The notes beneath the pieces were generated by a model that worked only from the letters and a program-made list of their open reading frames with translations, did not search any database and had not been told where the DNA came from. Both the position numbers and the translations under genes were made by a program. From Albifimbria verrucaria (Eukaryota > Ascomycota > Sordariomycetes > Hypocreales > Stachybotryaceae), in contig JAHREC010000013.1 in NCBI GenBank assembly GCA_020081605.1, positions 6,138,001 through 6,202,000 of the forward strand: a stretch of DNA of 64,000 nucleotides. The letters are read 5' to 3'. Below are positions 1 to 10,925 of this stretch, in pieces. Each line of letters starts with the position of its first letter. Positions within the stretch are counted from its first letter, which is position 1.

Positions 1-608
1 GTAGCCCCTGGTTAGAGTAGATGCGGTCAAAATGTATCTTTTCGTCTGCTGGCATAATTGCAGTATCCCAAGCCCGTGGGCACTATCAAACCCCAACAGC
101 AGCGCGACACAACCGTCTGTTCGAGACAAAGGAAATGTAAATGATACACGTGGAAGCGGTGATAGGCACCGCACAGAATGATCTGATGAAAAACAGACAA
201 AACGCCGTTCGGAAGACTGCAGCAGCTCTTGTTTCGGTCTCCGATGTGACAAAGCCCCATTCCCCAATAATGCTGGCCTGACAAAATGCAAATGCACTGT
301 AGGTAACGATAAAAACCACATTTTCTCTTCCAATCACCTCGCTCCGGGACAAAAAGTAGACATTGGTATTTCTTCCCAGCAAGAAAGGCTAAAACCTGTA
401 TGCCTCTGCAGCCAAATGGATGCATGTCTATTGGAATCGAAATTCCTCGATGAGTAAATGTCTTACAGCAGTGCTGGACTGTTGCGTGACGTCGGTGCTC
501 GTAATTTCGAGACTGGTGTTATAAATTGTGTTTGTAGGTTGTGCCAGGTATGTCGACCAGCGTACAGGCCCTGTATGACGGCTCTGCATCAAGGTCGACA
601 CACCATAG
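1..608. other. No gene recognised; 3' flank of SIW14
   Basis: Several overlapping cysteine-rich open frames of 66-132 codons exist on the minus strand, but none resembles a known family and none has a supporting intron pattern. The stretch lies directly downstream of the minus-strand SIW14 gene and most likely holds its 3' UTR. Confidence 0.5.
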
Positions 609-1723
609 CTATTGCTCGCCTGACCCAACCATCTGAGACCCCGAAATCAACCATAGGAACATGACAAACGTGGAGAAAGCGAGTGTACGCAGGAAGGTTC
701 GGGCCTGCACACGACTGCTGAAACGTGATGAGAGCTCAGTGCCACCAAAGCCCTGGAGGCTTGCAGTCTGGAAGGCGCTAATGTACTCGACATCGCATTC
801 ACGAAGCTTCGGCGCTGCGTAAAGTTCGTATTCGTCAAGTACGCGCTGAAGGTTCCAACCGGACACCTTGCGCATGACAGCGACAACACAGCCGGTACGA
901 TGCTTGCCGTGATTGCAGTGCAGCATGAGAGGGTAGTTTTGCTCGTCAAGGACAACGGCCAAGATGGAGCTGATCATTTTTGGAGAAATGGCCTCCTTCT
1001 TGGTGCCCTTGATACCAAAGACGACATGGCGGATGCCGTTGTCGGACAGAAATGTTTCGAGTTCATGATCTTGCTCATCTTTCTTAACCAGCGTCCTGTG
1101 CCTCGGTCAGCTGTATGATCAGAGATTTAATGAGCATAAAAGACTTACACCATGGTCTTCAATTTCAAGCCCTTGATGAACTCATAGTCGTCAGGTTTAG
1201 GATAGCTGCTTCTGTACACGCCTGGAATGACCACTCCAAAGTTGGTCGGTCTGTCGGCCACTGGGACTGATGGAAACTCGGAAGACCACTCAGCCATGGG
1301 GCGGCTGGGGAGCGAGGAGGACCTTGCTCCGATCTGGTCAACGGTCCAATCTGCGGGTGCCTCGCTATTCATAGCCCACATCTGCTCCGTCGTCTTCTCT
1401 CCTCGTGATGCGGTTGTCGCGCCGACTGATAGTTCTTTGCTTATGACGACGCCGGCTTGGGATCTCGTGATAGTGCTCGTCTCTCGTATTATTATGCCGT
1501 TTCTTTGTACGTCCTCCAGATCCATGGCGTTGAGTAGCTTGTCTTCCTTGGCGGAACTTCGTGAATTGCGTCTTGAGCGGTAGGGTGCGGGTACTGTTCG
1601 TTGTTGCATCTCGTCGGCGCGTGCACCGTCTTCAACAAAAACGCGGGAGTTCCTCTTCAAAGCCATGTCTCCAAAATCCAATCCAAAGGGGTGTTCCTGC
1701 TGTTTCTCCAACTGCTGATCCAT
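609..1723 (-). CDS. SIW14: Siw14/Oca-type tyrosine phosphatase (inositol pyrophosphate phosphatase)
   Basis: Two exons, complement(609..1095, 1149..1723), joined by a 53-nt intron (GTAAGT...CACAG), give 353 aa with no frame break. The N-terminal ~160 residues are low-complexity and family-variable. The conserved domain starts with NFGVVIPGVYRSSYPKP and carries the CX5R active site HCNHGKHRTG (Cys about 252, Arg about 258), the signature of the plant and fungal atypical DSP family. Known members such as yeast Siw14 remove the 5-beta-phosphate of 5-InsP7. A hydrophobic C-terminal stretch (LAFSTFVMFLWLISG) could be a tail anchor; that is inference. The start is the first ATG of the open frame upstream of the domain. 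It faces a 5 kb repeat-rich upstream region. The alternative is another Oca-family member; the phosphatase family itself is secure. Confidence 0.9.
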
Positions 1724-2283
1724 GCGATCGAGCTCGTCCTTGAATGCTTCTTTAACGTAGAAGTGTTTGGTAGAGTAGTAGAGGGAGGTTGACGTCTGGC
1801 CAACGAGCGGTAGTGGGGTTTTGCGGGTTCGTGAAAGCGAATTGGGTAGATTTAAAAGAGGAGGATGTTAAGGGAGAGGGCGAGTTGAGTCGCGATCGAG
1901 AATTGTGTAAGTGGCTGTTGATCGTGGGGTTGAACACCGTTGACGGATAGTGCTCGCGTGGTCACGTAGGGGAGAGCGTGGCCTACATGAGGCAGAACCC
2001 CACGTTGGAAGAAACAAGTCGAAGCGAGCTCGCCATCTTCTTGTTCTCTGCGGGCAATGTTGGGGTCGTAAGGTTGAAGGAGCTCTCTGGGAGGAGAGAA
2101 CGAAGCAAGAAGATGCAAAGTAGGCAGAAGTACGTGTAGATGTATGTGGTGGAGGGGACAGGGGACTTGAAGAACAAGAACAAGAAGGAAAGGGAAAAAG
2201 AAAAGATGGGCGGATGTGACGGGGGTGGACATGACAAACCTGGCATGGTGTGGTGTGAGCGTGCGTGAGAGAGTGTGGTGGCA

Positions 2284-2520
2284 TGGCCTGGCCTGGTCTG
2301 GTCTGGTACAGTAGGTACAGCAGGTACAGTACAGCGCTGTAGGTACCCTCGCCAATGGACTTGACTAGACCGAGACTGAACAGAGGCAAGTACAGTACAG
2401 CAGGCCACGCAGACCACGCTATAGGTGGTAGGTTTGGTAGGCCAGGTTCTACAGTACCTACCCACCTACCTGCCTACTACTATGTACTACCTACTATGCA
2501 GGGAGGTACGGTAAGGCCAG
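2284..2520. repeat. Clustered GGTAC/TACC motifs upstream of SIW14
   Basis: The stretch repeats CTGGTCTGGT, then AGGTACAG units near 2315-2340, then GTAGGTACC, CAGTACCTACCCACC and CTACCTACTATG. The core GGTACC/TACCTACC recurs in other intergenic regions of the window (about 2970, 45836-46020, 46850-46990, 60870-60900). Confidence 0.6.
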
Positions 2521-3280
2521 TGAGTGGTAAGGGTGGGGTGCAGCCTAGCCTGGACACGGCAGTAACAGCGCGGGGGTCACGCGATGGGTCGTCGGTACTC
2601 GTTGCGAGGCACGCACATCGCTGCGAGATCAGGTACTCGAGCCCACCAGGGGACGGTGGCGGTCCATTTATTTGGTTAACACAGCGTCGTCAAGCGGCAA
2701 AGCCCCTCTCAGAATTGCAAACCACTTGGGGCCAGAGGGAGACTGTACGGATATAATGCTTCTAAATCCGATGGATACAGCAGAATAAAAATGGACAGGT
2801 TAACATCATCGTGCACCTGGCAATTATGTATTCACTCCGATCCTCGTTGGTATTTCGTTGGAACAAAATCTGCATATTCGTGGCCTCCCTCTTTTTCTTT
2901 TTCTTTCAACCGATATGTCCGTTGTTGTGCCTGTGCCTGGTTGGGAGTGGGCGCAGATGCAGGAGCAGGTACCGGTACCTCGCAACTCAATCGCTGGACT
3001 GACCATTTACAGCAGGTACAGCAGGTTTAGTCCCTACATTGCCTTAATTTACCATACAATAAGAGGACAAAAGCTGGCCTACCGTGCGACTCCCATCAGG
3101 ACGTAAGGCCTTGTTAAAAAGAAGCTTTTGGCAAACGCATTTTTTATTTTATTTTAATTTTTACCTTACAGGTGTAAATTTCTTACATTCTTCGTGGTTT
3201 GTTCTCAAATATGCTGTTGATTGACGGTTGAGAGGCCTTCGCTACCTCAGGCATGCGGAAATTCTGTCCTCCCACTAAGG

Positions 3281-3360
3281 TATACATTGACTTCCTTGTA
3301 CCTTGCCTTACCCTACCTTACCCTTACCTCACCTCACCTTACCTTACCTGGCAGAGGGAG
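3281..3360. repeat. CTTACC/CTCACC short tandem repeat
   Basis: Degenerate tandem units of 5-6 bases (CTTAC, CTTACC, CTCACC) run for about 70 bases. The block is AC/TC-biased and noncoding. Confidence 0.7.
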
Positions 3361-4282
3361 AGTGTGTGTGCATGCATCAGGACGCAAATCGCTCCCCACC
3401 CGACCGACCGCAGACCTCGACTGATCCCCTCCCTCATCTGCACAGTCCCAGTCCCAATCCGCATCCGCATCCGCATCCGGTTGAACCAGAGAGAGCTGGT
3501 GGGGTCTTCTCCGGGGCGTGGGGGCTCCCTCATGTGCCCTTGTCTCGCCTCGCCTCGCCTTACCTTGATTGTCCATGTCTTGGCCATGACCCTTGTCGAT
3601 GCAACCCATACTGTCCATTGGAATTCGTGAGCTCCCCGTTGGCCATCATTAGATGAGAAAGAAGGCTGACTGTGCCAACCGCCAGATCTGCCTGCACCGG
3701 CCGGATGATGTGATAAAGCCAAATGAACTTTGCGCGTAGCTCCAGGCCTAACCACCGTAGCGCAGCCCACCGCAGCAGAGGGCCACAGCGACGAGCAAAC
3801 CGTTGCTCCCAAGGTTCAAGCCCTCTTCCTGCCCTCAAGTGCCAGGCCGTAGCCTGATTTGCAGTGCAGGACTCCTCACGCACCACTTCTCCCTTCGCGG
3901 CATGGCACGCGACAATCGATTCTCAGCTGAAGAAGCAAGGCAACGCCCTGTCTGTGTGCCTTGCCAGGACCGCAACGGAATGTGGCTGCTCCAACGTGTC
4001 CCGGTTGGGTGGATGAGTTCTTCGGCGAATTTGTTTGCTTACAGGTTTCACTCGGATGGACGGGTTCCTTTCGAGAAAGCACCGCCATCCTATGCGCTGC
4101 CGTGCCCAATTTCGCATGCCAAGTGACAATGCGGTCGCGTCCTTCATGGCACGCCTACGGTGAGCTCGGTGATTAGCAAGCCACGCGCAGACTGTCACAG
4201 TACATATATCCATATAGACCATCAGCCTCGCAGCGTTCCGAGAACAGCCCATTACCCAACTTTGAAGTCACCAAGCACCCCC

Positions 4283-4345
4283 TCTTATGCTTTGCTATGC
4301 TATGCTATGCTATACCAAGCTATGCCATGCTATGCCATGCTACCG
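4283..4345. repeat. TATGC pentanucleotide repeat
   Basis: About ten imperfect units of CTATG/CCATG are seen in a row. A related array with GCTATGCTGC units lies at about 46038-46090 in the other large gene desert. Confidence 0.75.
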
Positions 4346-6942
4346 AGCCAAGAAGGGGTGGGTGGAAAACACATGGTTTGGAACGACGGCTTTGCCGGAC
4401 TGAGACTCGACTCGTGGGAGGGCGCCCTCCGAAGAGACCGGGCAGCATTGGCCGTCCATGTCGGTGAATCGGCGTCTTGCATTTGCGGCTGGCCAGGCAT
4501 TGAACCCTCGCTCTGTCTCGGGGCTCCGAGGCCCTCGCTCGGTCAAGCACTTTGAGTAGGTGCTGCCGCAGGAGCCAGACCAAATTATTATTTTATTTTC
4601 TGTCTGTGACAGACGAGTGGGAATCACAGCAGGCCGTCCCGATTCTAGTGGGTGGATCGAGTGGAATCGGATCCCACGCACCAATCTGCGGCACATTTAT
4701 CAGCAAGCAGGTTCGGGGATGGCCCTCGTGTTCTTTAGCTACTGTAATAACAGGCTACAGCAAGGCAATGGGCTTGCCCTAGCGCTAGAGACGAACAGCT
4801 TCCCGTCAATAGTCCAAGTCACGTCACGGTGGCTCGTCGGTCAAGCTCTAACTGCAGCAGGGCAACGTAGCCGGAAGACGGAATTGAGGTTGTATCAGAC
4901 GATGTAGGGAAAAATAAATGGATCGAGACACAGACAACACACCCCTGTCCCGGAAATTCGCGTAAGGAAAGCGAGTGGGTTCCTGCAAAGACCCTGAACT
5001 TGACTTGGCCCGTTCTGTCACTTTTACAGAATCAATTGTGTCATTAACGTCCAGGCCACAGAGACACACGTGTTGGCAACATTTACCTTCACGAGACTTG
5101 CGGATACCCAAATGGCAACGCACACGTATTTTGCAGATTGAACCTGCAGTTGACCCAATTCTATGATTGGATCGCCAATGTGGTCTTTGCCCTACAAAGA
5201 AATGATTGGATTTCACATACTATGCATATTGTCCGTTGTGGCTAACTCCGCGGATCGCTGGTTACAGCTCACACTGGGGTTTCCGGTGGCAGACGCAGGG
5301 GCACCATGCTTTACTTCGGTGAGATGAACAAGGCAGGCCGTCGCGTGAGGGTCCGGATCCAAGCGACGCTATTGTGCTCCCCAGTCTTCTGGTTTCGGTG
5401 TCCGACTTTGGGTGTCTAATAAATTACCTCGTCGGAGATTCCATGGAACTAGCGGCCACTGTTCGCAATGGCCCTTTGACTGTGCCCTCAGTGGATGGAA
5501 AGCTCCGGAGCTCCTGGCGATGCGCGATCAGAATAGAAGCGGGTCGCTTCGTAGAAGACGACAAGACGCTTTTTGTGTTTCGCGTGGCTTTAGAGTTGAG
5601 GAGCATGGTCCAGACAACGGATGGAGCATAACTGGAAACTGGATTTTTCTGTGCCAGCGCCAGAGCCAGAGCCAGAGCCAAAGCTAGAAACTAAGCTCCC
5701 CTGTCTCAGAAGTGACGTTGTGCTGGGTTGTGTGAGATCATGGTTGCTCTCCGTCACCACTGGAGCAGCCTGTTTGCAGCATCCCTCCCCACGATCCCAG
5801 CCCCTCACGATCGCGATCTCTATATCCGCCATTCAACCTCTAAGGGGAAAAAGATATCGGACTTGTGACCCCGGAAAGCACCATGCTTCTTCCGTGACCA
5901 AGCCACCAGGCTGCCAGCTCTCCCTCTCTTTCTGGCGACCAAACACGCATCTCGGTACCGTCCTGATCTGCATTGGCTGACGAATGCACATGCCGCCACA
6001 CAGGGGGAAGAAGATCTTGGGGCCCTTTGGGGCTGGGGTGATTGTGACATAACTGAACAAGGGCCTAGCACTGTTTGTAAGATCTGCTAGTGACGGCCGA
6101 TGTGAAGTGCTAAGAATAAGCGGCTCATTCGCCCACCCATCTACCCGGGCAACGGCGCTGCAAGCAACGTCACTGGAGAGTGAAGAAATGGGCCGGCCTG
6201 TCATTGGCACGACTGTGAGCGCTCATGGGCTGGGCTGTTCACTTACCACGTAGCAGCTCGTTACTTGCTCCTATGGTGCTCAGCGAATCGTTAGTGAGCT
6301 GCTGAACCCATCTATACAGCGGATCTTAAGCAGTGGACTGGACCCAAGCTCATCCCTCTATGCTCTGGTAGGAGTCAGAAGGAACCCTCACAGCATCCGG
6401 CTCGGCCCAGCAACACTCGCCACCCATCTAAACCAGTCGTGTTAGCACCCTTCCCTACATCGCAGCGCTACGTAGTTTCGCATGTCAGCATGCTATTCTA
6501 GAAGCACCTTTTCACGTGTCGCAATGTCACCAGCTCTAGGCCCAAAGAGACGTCATTTCTGCTTGCTACTCCGGATACCCGGCCGCCAAGCGGCCAGTAG
6601 AGCAGTGCTGATCGCCGCGATGATGCGACGTAACGGCCTCTGCTCTTATCAACACTTTTGTCGCGGATATTGCGCAGGGAATTGCTTCGAACCATCTGGT
6701 AAGCAGTATCTAAGTATATTGTCGGTTCTACGTAGTTGATCATGTTTCGTTCATAGAGTCATACTAGGCGCTTCACTTTCCTGGACTATGCGAACATGCG
6801 TCAGCCAAGGGCCATCTCCCCTGGCGAGGTTTCCAAGAAACAACTCCCATGCTAATGCAAAACACTCCAATGCACCGTATCTATACACATGTTTGGATGA
6901 TAAATGCGTACACCCCAAGAAAACACACCCGGTGACGTCGGA

Positions 6943-9126
6943 TCACCTTACCGCGTTCCAGAGCTGATGACCCATCATCGTCGCCAGCGCGATGGATCCA
7001 TACATGCCCACACCGCCGGCGCGCGCCCAGGTTTGCCATCCGACCCAGCACAGCGCCGCCAGCTCGGCCACGCCCAGCGCTTGATCGCCGTAGGCTGCGG
7101 CACCGACTGCGTGGTTACCGCGCTCGTACCGTGTCGTGTCGCCCGTAGCGTTGAGGGCGATGATGCCGGCGAGGCCTAGGACCAGGAGCTGGCCCTCAGT
7201 GCGATAGGAAACGGCGAGACAGAGGCAAGGAGCCAGATGGCCAGGAGAATGGCGGTGGTTACTGCTCTGGCTGAGGTGATGTTGCGTGATTGTGTGCTTG
7301 TGTTGGGTGTCCTTTCTGTAGACATTCGTTGCTCACTCGCTGTGTCGTCGTCTTGTCCTTGGCCCAGAGAGAAGCTCTGGTTCAACAAATCTGCCAGAGA
7401 ATTTGCCTCATCTGCATCTCGCTCCGGCGCAAAGAACTGGGGTTGTTTGAAGACAACGCCCGTATCCGGCTTCTCCTCTGCCTTTACCTGCAAATTAGCC
7501 CTGTTTGTCCCGAACAGGGCCCTGTTCGTGCCTCCTCCTTTTTCTCGGACTTGCTCATGAAGTACGGCGCAGCACGGGGTTATCCCGTCGCTGACCAGGG
7601 CTCGCTGTGGTTGCCGGGAACCGGTACCAAAAGGGCTTGTTGCTCTCCGGTAACGGTGGCGCCTCGTCAAAGGCGCGGGTAGTCGGCCTGGATGGAGACA
7701 CGGCGCTGAAGGCACGGTGTTGAGAGGTTGTAGGTACCCAGTCCATCTCCTCGACATCGCCAGCATCCGTGGGTGTTTGTGGATCAGATAGACGCAATCC
7801 ACCGAAGCCATCTTGCGACTTGGCGTGTGTAATAGGTTGGCGTCTAGTAAGAATAGGGCTGTCAAAGGTTGTGACCGGCGACATGTTCAGAGCACTGCTT
7901 CGAGCGCCGGGAGTTGGCGAATCGATCTCATTGAGTGCATGAGAGAGCGATGTAGAATAGTCCTCTGCCGGCCGGGGGCTTGCCTTGGCCGCTTCGACCT
8001 GGACAGGTACCGTAGTTGACTTGAACAACGGAGTAGTGTCGACCTTGATCGATCTACTCGCCGCAACGTAAATCTAGGCAAGGTCAGCGTGTGTAGCACA
8101 AAGAAACGAGCGCCGTTTCTCACCATTGTCATTAAGCCGGCCATGACCAGGTGCGCCCCGAGCTTTGCTTCTGGCTTTTGAATCCTACCGCCGTCCATGT
8201 TAAGAACGTTTCCGGAAGATGAAGCGGAAGAAAATGATGAGGCCCTGGAACGAGTACCATTGGGTGAACCCCAGTAGGTGTCTCGTGAAACCACGGTTGG
8301 CTTGTACAAAGTGAGGATTCCACCATACACTTAAGATGCTCGTTACTATAGCCGTCATGATGAGACGATTAGCTGCCGGAAGCGCATCAACTACTCGCTT
8401 GAAGCCTGTGAATAACACGGCACTCCATCCCTCTTCATCAGGGTCTGATAGCCCGTTGCCACCATGTTCCAAGACCTCCATCGCAACTCTGACATGCCAG
8501 AGCATCTGGACAGCCAAACCACCCCACCACAACCAGCGTCCCACGCTGTTGACCCAGTCAAGGGGCGTCGTGGTACGAGCGGCCTTCCTCCGCGGGTGCG
8601 GTCCATCATGCGCCGCAAGTGATCCGTCTTAGCCACATAGCCGGCCTGGCGGATCCGGGCATCGGCCTTTTCAGCGCATGCCGCGCAGACTTGGGGTACC
8701 GCTGCTCGAGGCTCTTGCGGAAGCGGTAGTAGTTGCGCTCCAGCTCGGCGTAGTCGGGATGGGACGGGTCATCGGGCAGGTACTGGGCCAGCGAGGCCGT
8801 GTAAAGGCGTTGGTTCTTCAGACAGGTTGCGCACCAGATACTATCTGGCGACGTCGCCTGTTGCGAAGACACGGTGAAGCGGGCGGCCGGGGCCTCGAAC
8901 TCGGTCGCCGTTGGAGGATCAGCGATATCGCCGTTCTACATGCAAGTTAGCTACGCTATTCCTCTCCTGCGGTGTAGAAGTAGGCGGTGACGCGCACCTC
9001 GTCTAGATAATTGGTCGAGCCGCAGCTCTTGCAGCCAAACTGTCTGGTGGTGCCATCGTACTTAATCTGCGACTTGGTGCCGCAGTAGAAGCAGATCAGA
9101 TATCGTGACTTTCGAGCCCATGCCAT
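6943..9126 (-). CDS. IMA1: Ima1-type inner nuclear membrane protein (frame broken by missing bases)
   Basis: Three exons, complement(6943..8073, 8124..8935, 8998..9126). Introns are 50 nt (GTGAGA...CCTAG) and 62 nt (GTGCGC...TGTAG). The N-terminus has a zinc-ribbon-like pair of motifs, CFYCGTKSQ and GCKSCGSTNY, followed by WCATCLKNQ and the charged segment YRFRKSLEQRYP, which matches the Ima1 N-terminal domain. Several hydrophobic segments follow (around WLWWGGLAVQMLWHVRV, LIMTAIVTSILSVWW and a C-terminal block). Known Ima1/Samp1 proteins sit in the inner nuclear membrane and help link centromeric chromatin to cytoplasmic forces. Frames change near 8695, 8585, 8212 (two bases), 7565 (two bases) and 7195. 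Seven missing bases make the coding total divisible by three (about 692 aa). I read this as assembly error. Confidence 0.85.
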
Positions 9127-9676
9127 GGCTAGCCGGCCGAATCCATGTAGGTCGCCGGGCAGAGGCGCGACGGGGAAGCTTCTTCAGGGCGGGCGAGACA
9201 AGGAGACGAGGAAACGACCAGTGGCAGAGGGGATGGGTGTTGGCGGGTGGTGGAAGCGCAGGGCTGAGGTTGTGCAAGAAATCAACAGTGGACTTTTGAT
9301 GTTTTTCTTTTTCGTTTTGGAGGGCCTTGGAGTCGAGAAACGAGCGACACCCACTAAACCGCCCAGGTTATAGTGCAGGGTGAGGTCACTCTTGTTTACA
9401 GGTACTTTCAGCGGGTAGTTACGTAGGTCGGTTAGCAGGTGAGGCTGTCTTACAGGGGTCTCCTAGCCAGTTCTAGGTACCGCCGTCCGATTCGCCAGCT
9501 TCGTTTTCCATTGGTCGTCGACTTCGACTTCGGCTTCAACTTCCACTCTCTAACGTTGTAGCTCCCAAACTCTCAACTCGAGCAACCGCAACCAAACCAC
9601 CACATACATATTCCGACCTCGTTCCATCTGTTCTCCTCCCGAACACACGCGAGCTCACCAAGATGCCCCCGACATA
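9127..9676. promoter_or_regulatory. Shared divergent promoter of IMA1 and DSC3
   Basis: This 550-bp stretch separates the starts of two divergent genes. It includes CAGGTACTTT and a pyrimidine-rich tract (CT and CCTC rich) directly upstream of the DSC3 start. No TATA box stands out. Confidence 0.5.
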
Positions 9677-10552
9677 ATGTCCTCGACCTCTTTCGTCCCT
9701 CCTCTCCTCCTCACCGTCCGCTTCTCCACCTCTCTCCCCGACGTTGACCTCGACATCACCGCGCCCCGCTCCACCACCGTTCTCTCGCTCAAGCAGCTGC
9801 TGCGCAACCGCCTGGACACGCGCAATCGCCTTCGTCTGATTCACCAGGGTCGTCTGCTGCCGGACTCGGCCGCTCTTAGCTCCGTTCTTAAGCAGCCTCC
9901 GCCGCCGCCTGGGGTTCGCGATGACGACGACGACAATGCTGACGGTGCAGCCGACGCAAAGGGCAAGGGCAAGGGAAGGCTGTAGTTGGCGCGCAGCCTG
10001 TTCGTAGGATCTATGTCAACTGCTCTATTGGTGATGAACTATCCCCGAGGAGTTGGCCGCCGAGCGCGAGGCTGCCGACAAGCCTCCGGACGAGGATGCT
10101 GCCGCCGCCGCAAAGGGCTCCTGGCCCGCCGCATCCACGCGACCCCGGCCACGCGGCTTCGATCGCCTCCTGCAGGCTGGCTTTACCGCTTCTGAGATAT
10201 CCACCCTTCGGACGCAGTTCGCATCCATCCACAACGAGCGCTTCGCCCCGGATGCCATGCCGTCACCCGATACACTGCGCAGCCTTGAAGACGCCTGGAT
10301 AGACTCTAACGCCGGGGAACTGCCGGCCGCCGGTGCTGCGGGAGGCCTTGACGAGGACCTCGAGTCCGGTTTTGCCACAGTGCTGGACATTCTCGTGCGT
10401 GGCATGATGATTGGCTTCTTCTTCCCCTCGGGAGCATGAGCTGGCTGCTGCGGCAGGGCATATGGAGCGACAAATGGCAGTTCTTTGTAGGATCCGGAGT
10501 CGTCTTCAGCGTCGTTGTAGGTCTGGTTCTGAGCGTCACGGCAGAGCGGTAG
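9677..10552 (+). CDS. DSC3: Dsc E3 ubiquitin ligase complex subunit 3 (frame broken by missing bases)
   Basis: An intronless gene of about 292 aa once three missing bases are allowed for (near 9977, 10046 and 10437). The N-terminus is a ubiquitin-like fold: LLLTVRFSTSLPDVDLDI, then KQLLRNRL and RLIHQGRLLPD. The middle is acidic and Pro/Ala-rich. The C-terminal DUF2407-type region contains GFDRLLQAGFTASEISTLR and two membrane segments (GMMIGFFFPSGA and QFFVGSGVVFSVVVGLVLS). In fission yeast and Aspergillus the Golgi/endosomal Dsc complex ubiquitinates membrane proteins and is needed for SREBP activation under low oxygen; this role is family knowledge. It is divergent from IMA1 and convergent with MTR4. 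Confidence 0.85.
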
Positions 10553-10925
10553 AGCTGCCTTGGTCCAGATCACTGTAATATCTTTTGTTCTACCCGAGTA
10601 CACGCTGATACATAAGTACATGGTTCGAGCCTGTCATGCAGGCTTTATGATGGGAGGAATGGCAAGGCGTTGGAGGTTTTCTTATAGAAATGACATAAAT
10701 GGCTACTGCCTACGTAGACGAACAACATTACGACTTCTCATTCTAGCCCGTGTGAATATGTACATTTTTCCTACATGCCGACTAACATGTTCCCGAACTC
10801 CTCAGCCTGCAATGGTATCGAGGATGAGCGCAAATGTTCCCAAAACGCCTCTTTACGTACACAAAACAAAGACCTTCAAGCGGTTTGTCCACGCCCGTTC
10901 ATGTCGCTCCAGCTTTCATCGCAAA
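10553..10925. other. 3' flanks between convergent DSC3 and MTR4
   Basis: This 373-bp stretch lies between two convergent genes. No separate gene is supported; the open frame on the plus strand overlapping it runs antisense into MTR4 exons. Confidence 0.5.

Larger units (their letters stand above)
1724..6942. other. 5.2 kb gene-poor region rich in simple repeats
   Basis: No open frame here resembles a known protein and no convincing exon-intron series is visible. The stretch separates the SIW14 start from the 3' end of IMA1. It holds many GGTACC/TACCTACC-type motifs (about 2290-2520 and 2960-3020), CTTACC repeats (about 3285-3350), GCATCC repeats (about 3455-3480), TATGC repeats (about 4285-4345) and CCAGAG repeats (about 5655-5682). 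It could contain a long 5' UTR, regulatory sites or a noncoding RNA; the sequence alone does not decide. Confidence 0.5.

Noticed and set aside
27..425. 132-codon and 98-codon minus-strand frames at the left edge
   Set aside because: Two overlapping frames are both open; neither shows a family motif. The region is more likely the SIW14 3' flank.
1852..2465. Three overlapping minus-strand frames of 160-173 codons upstream of SIW14
   Set aside because: All three frames are open at once because the DNA is strand-biased and repetitive. The proteins are His/Pro/Ser-rich and resemble nothing.
6943..9126. Reading the broken housekeeping genes as pseudogenes
   Set aside because: The breaks occur at similar density in essential single-copy genes such as MTR4, KCS1 and NUD1, are all losses, and conserved sequence continues past each. 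Error explains this better than decay.
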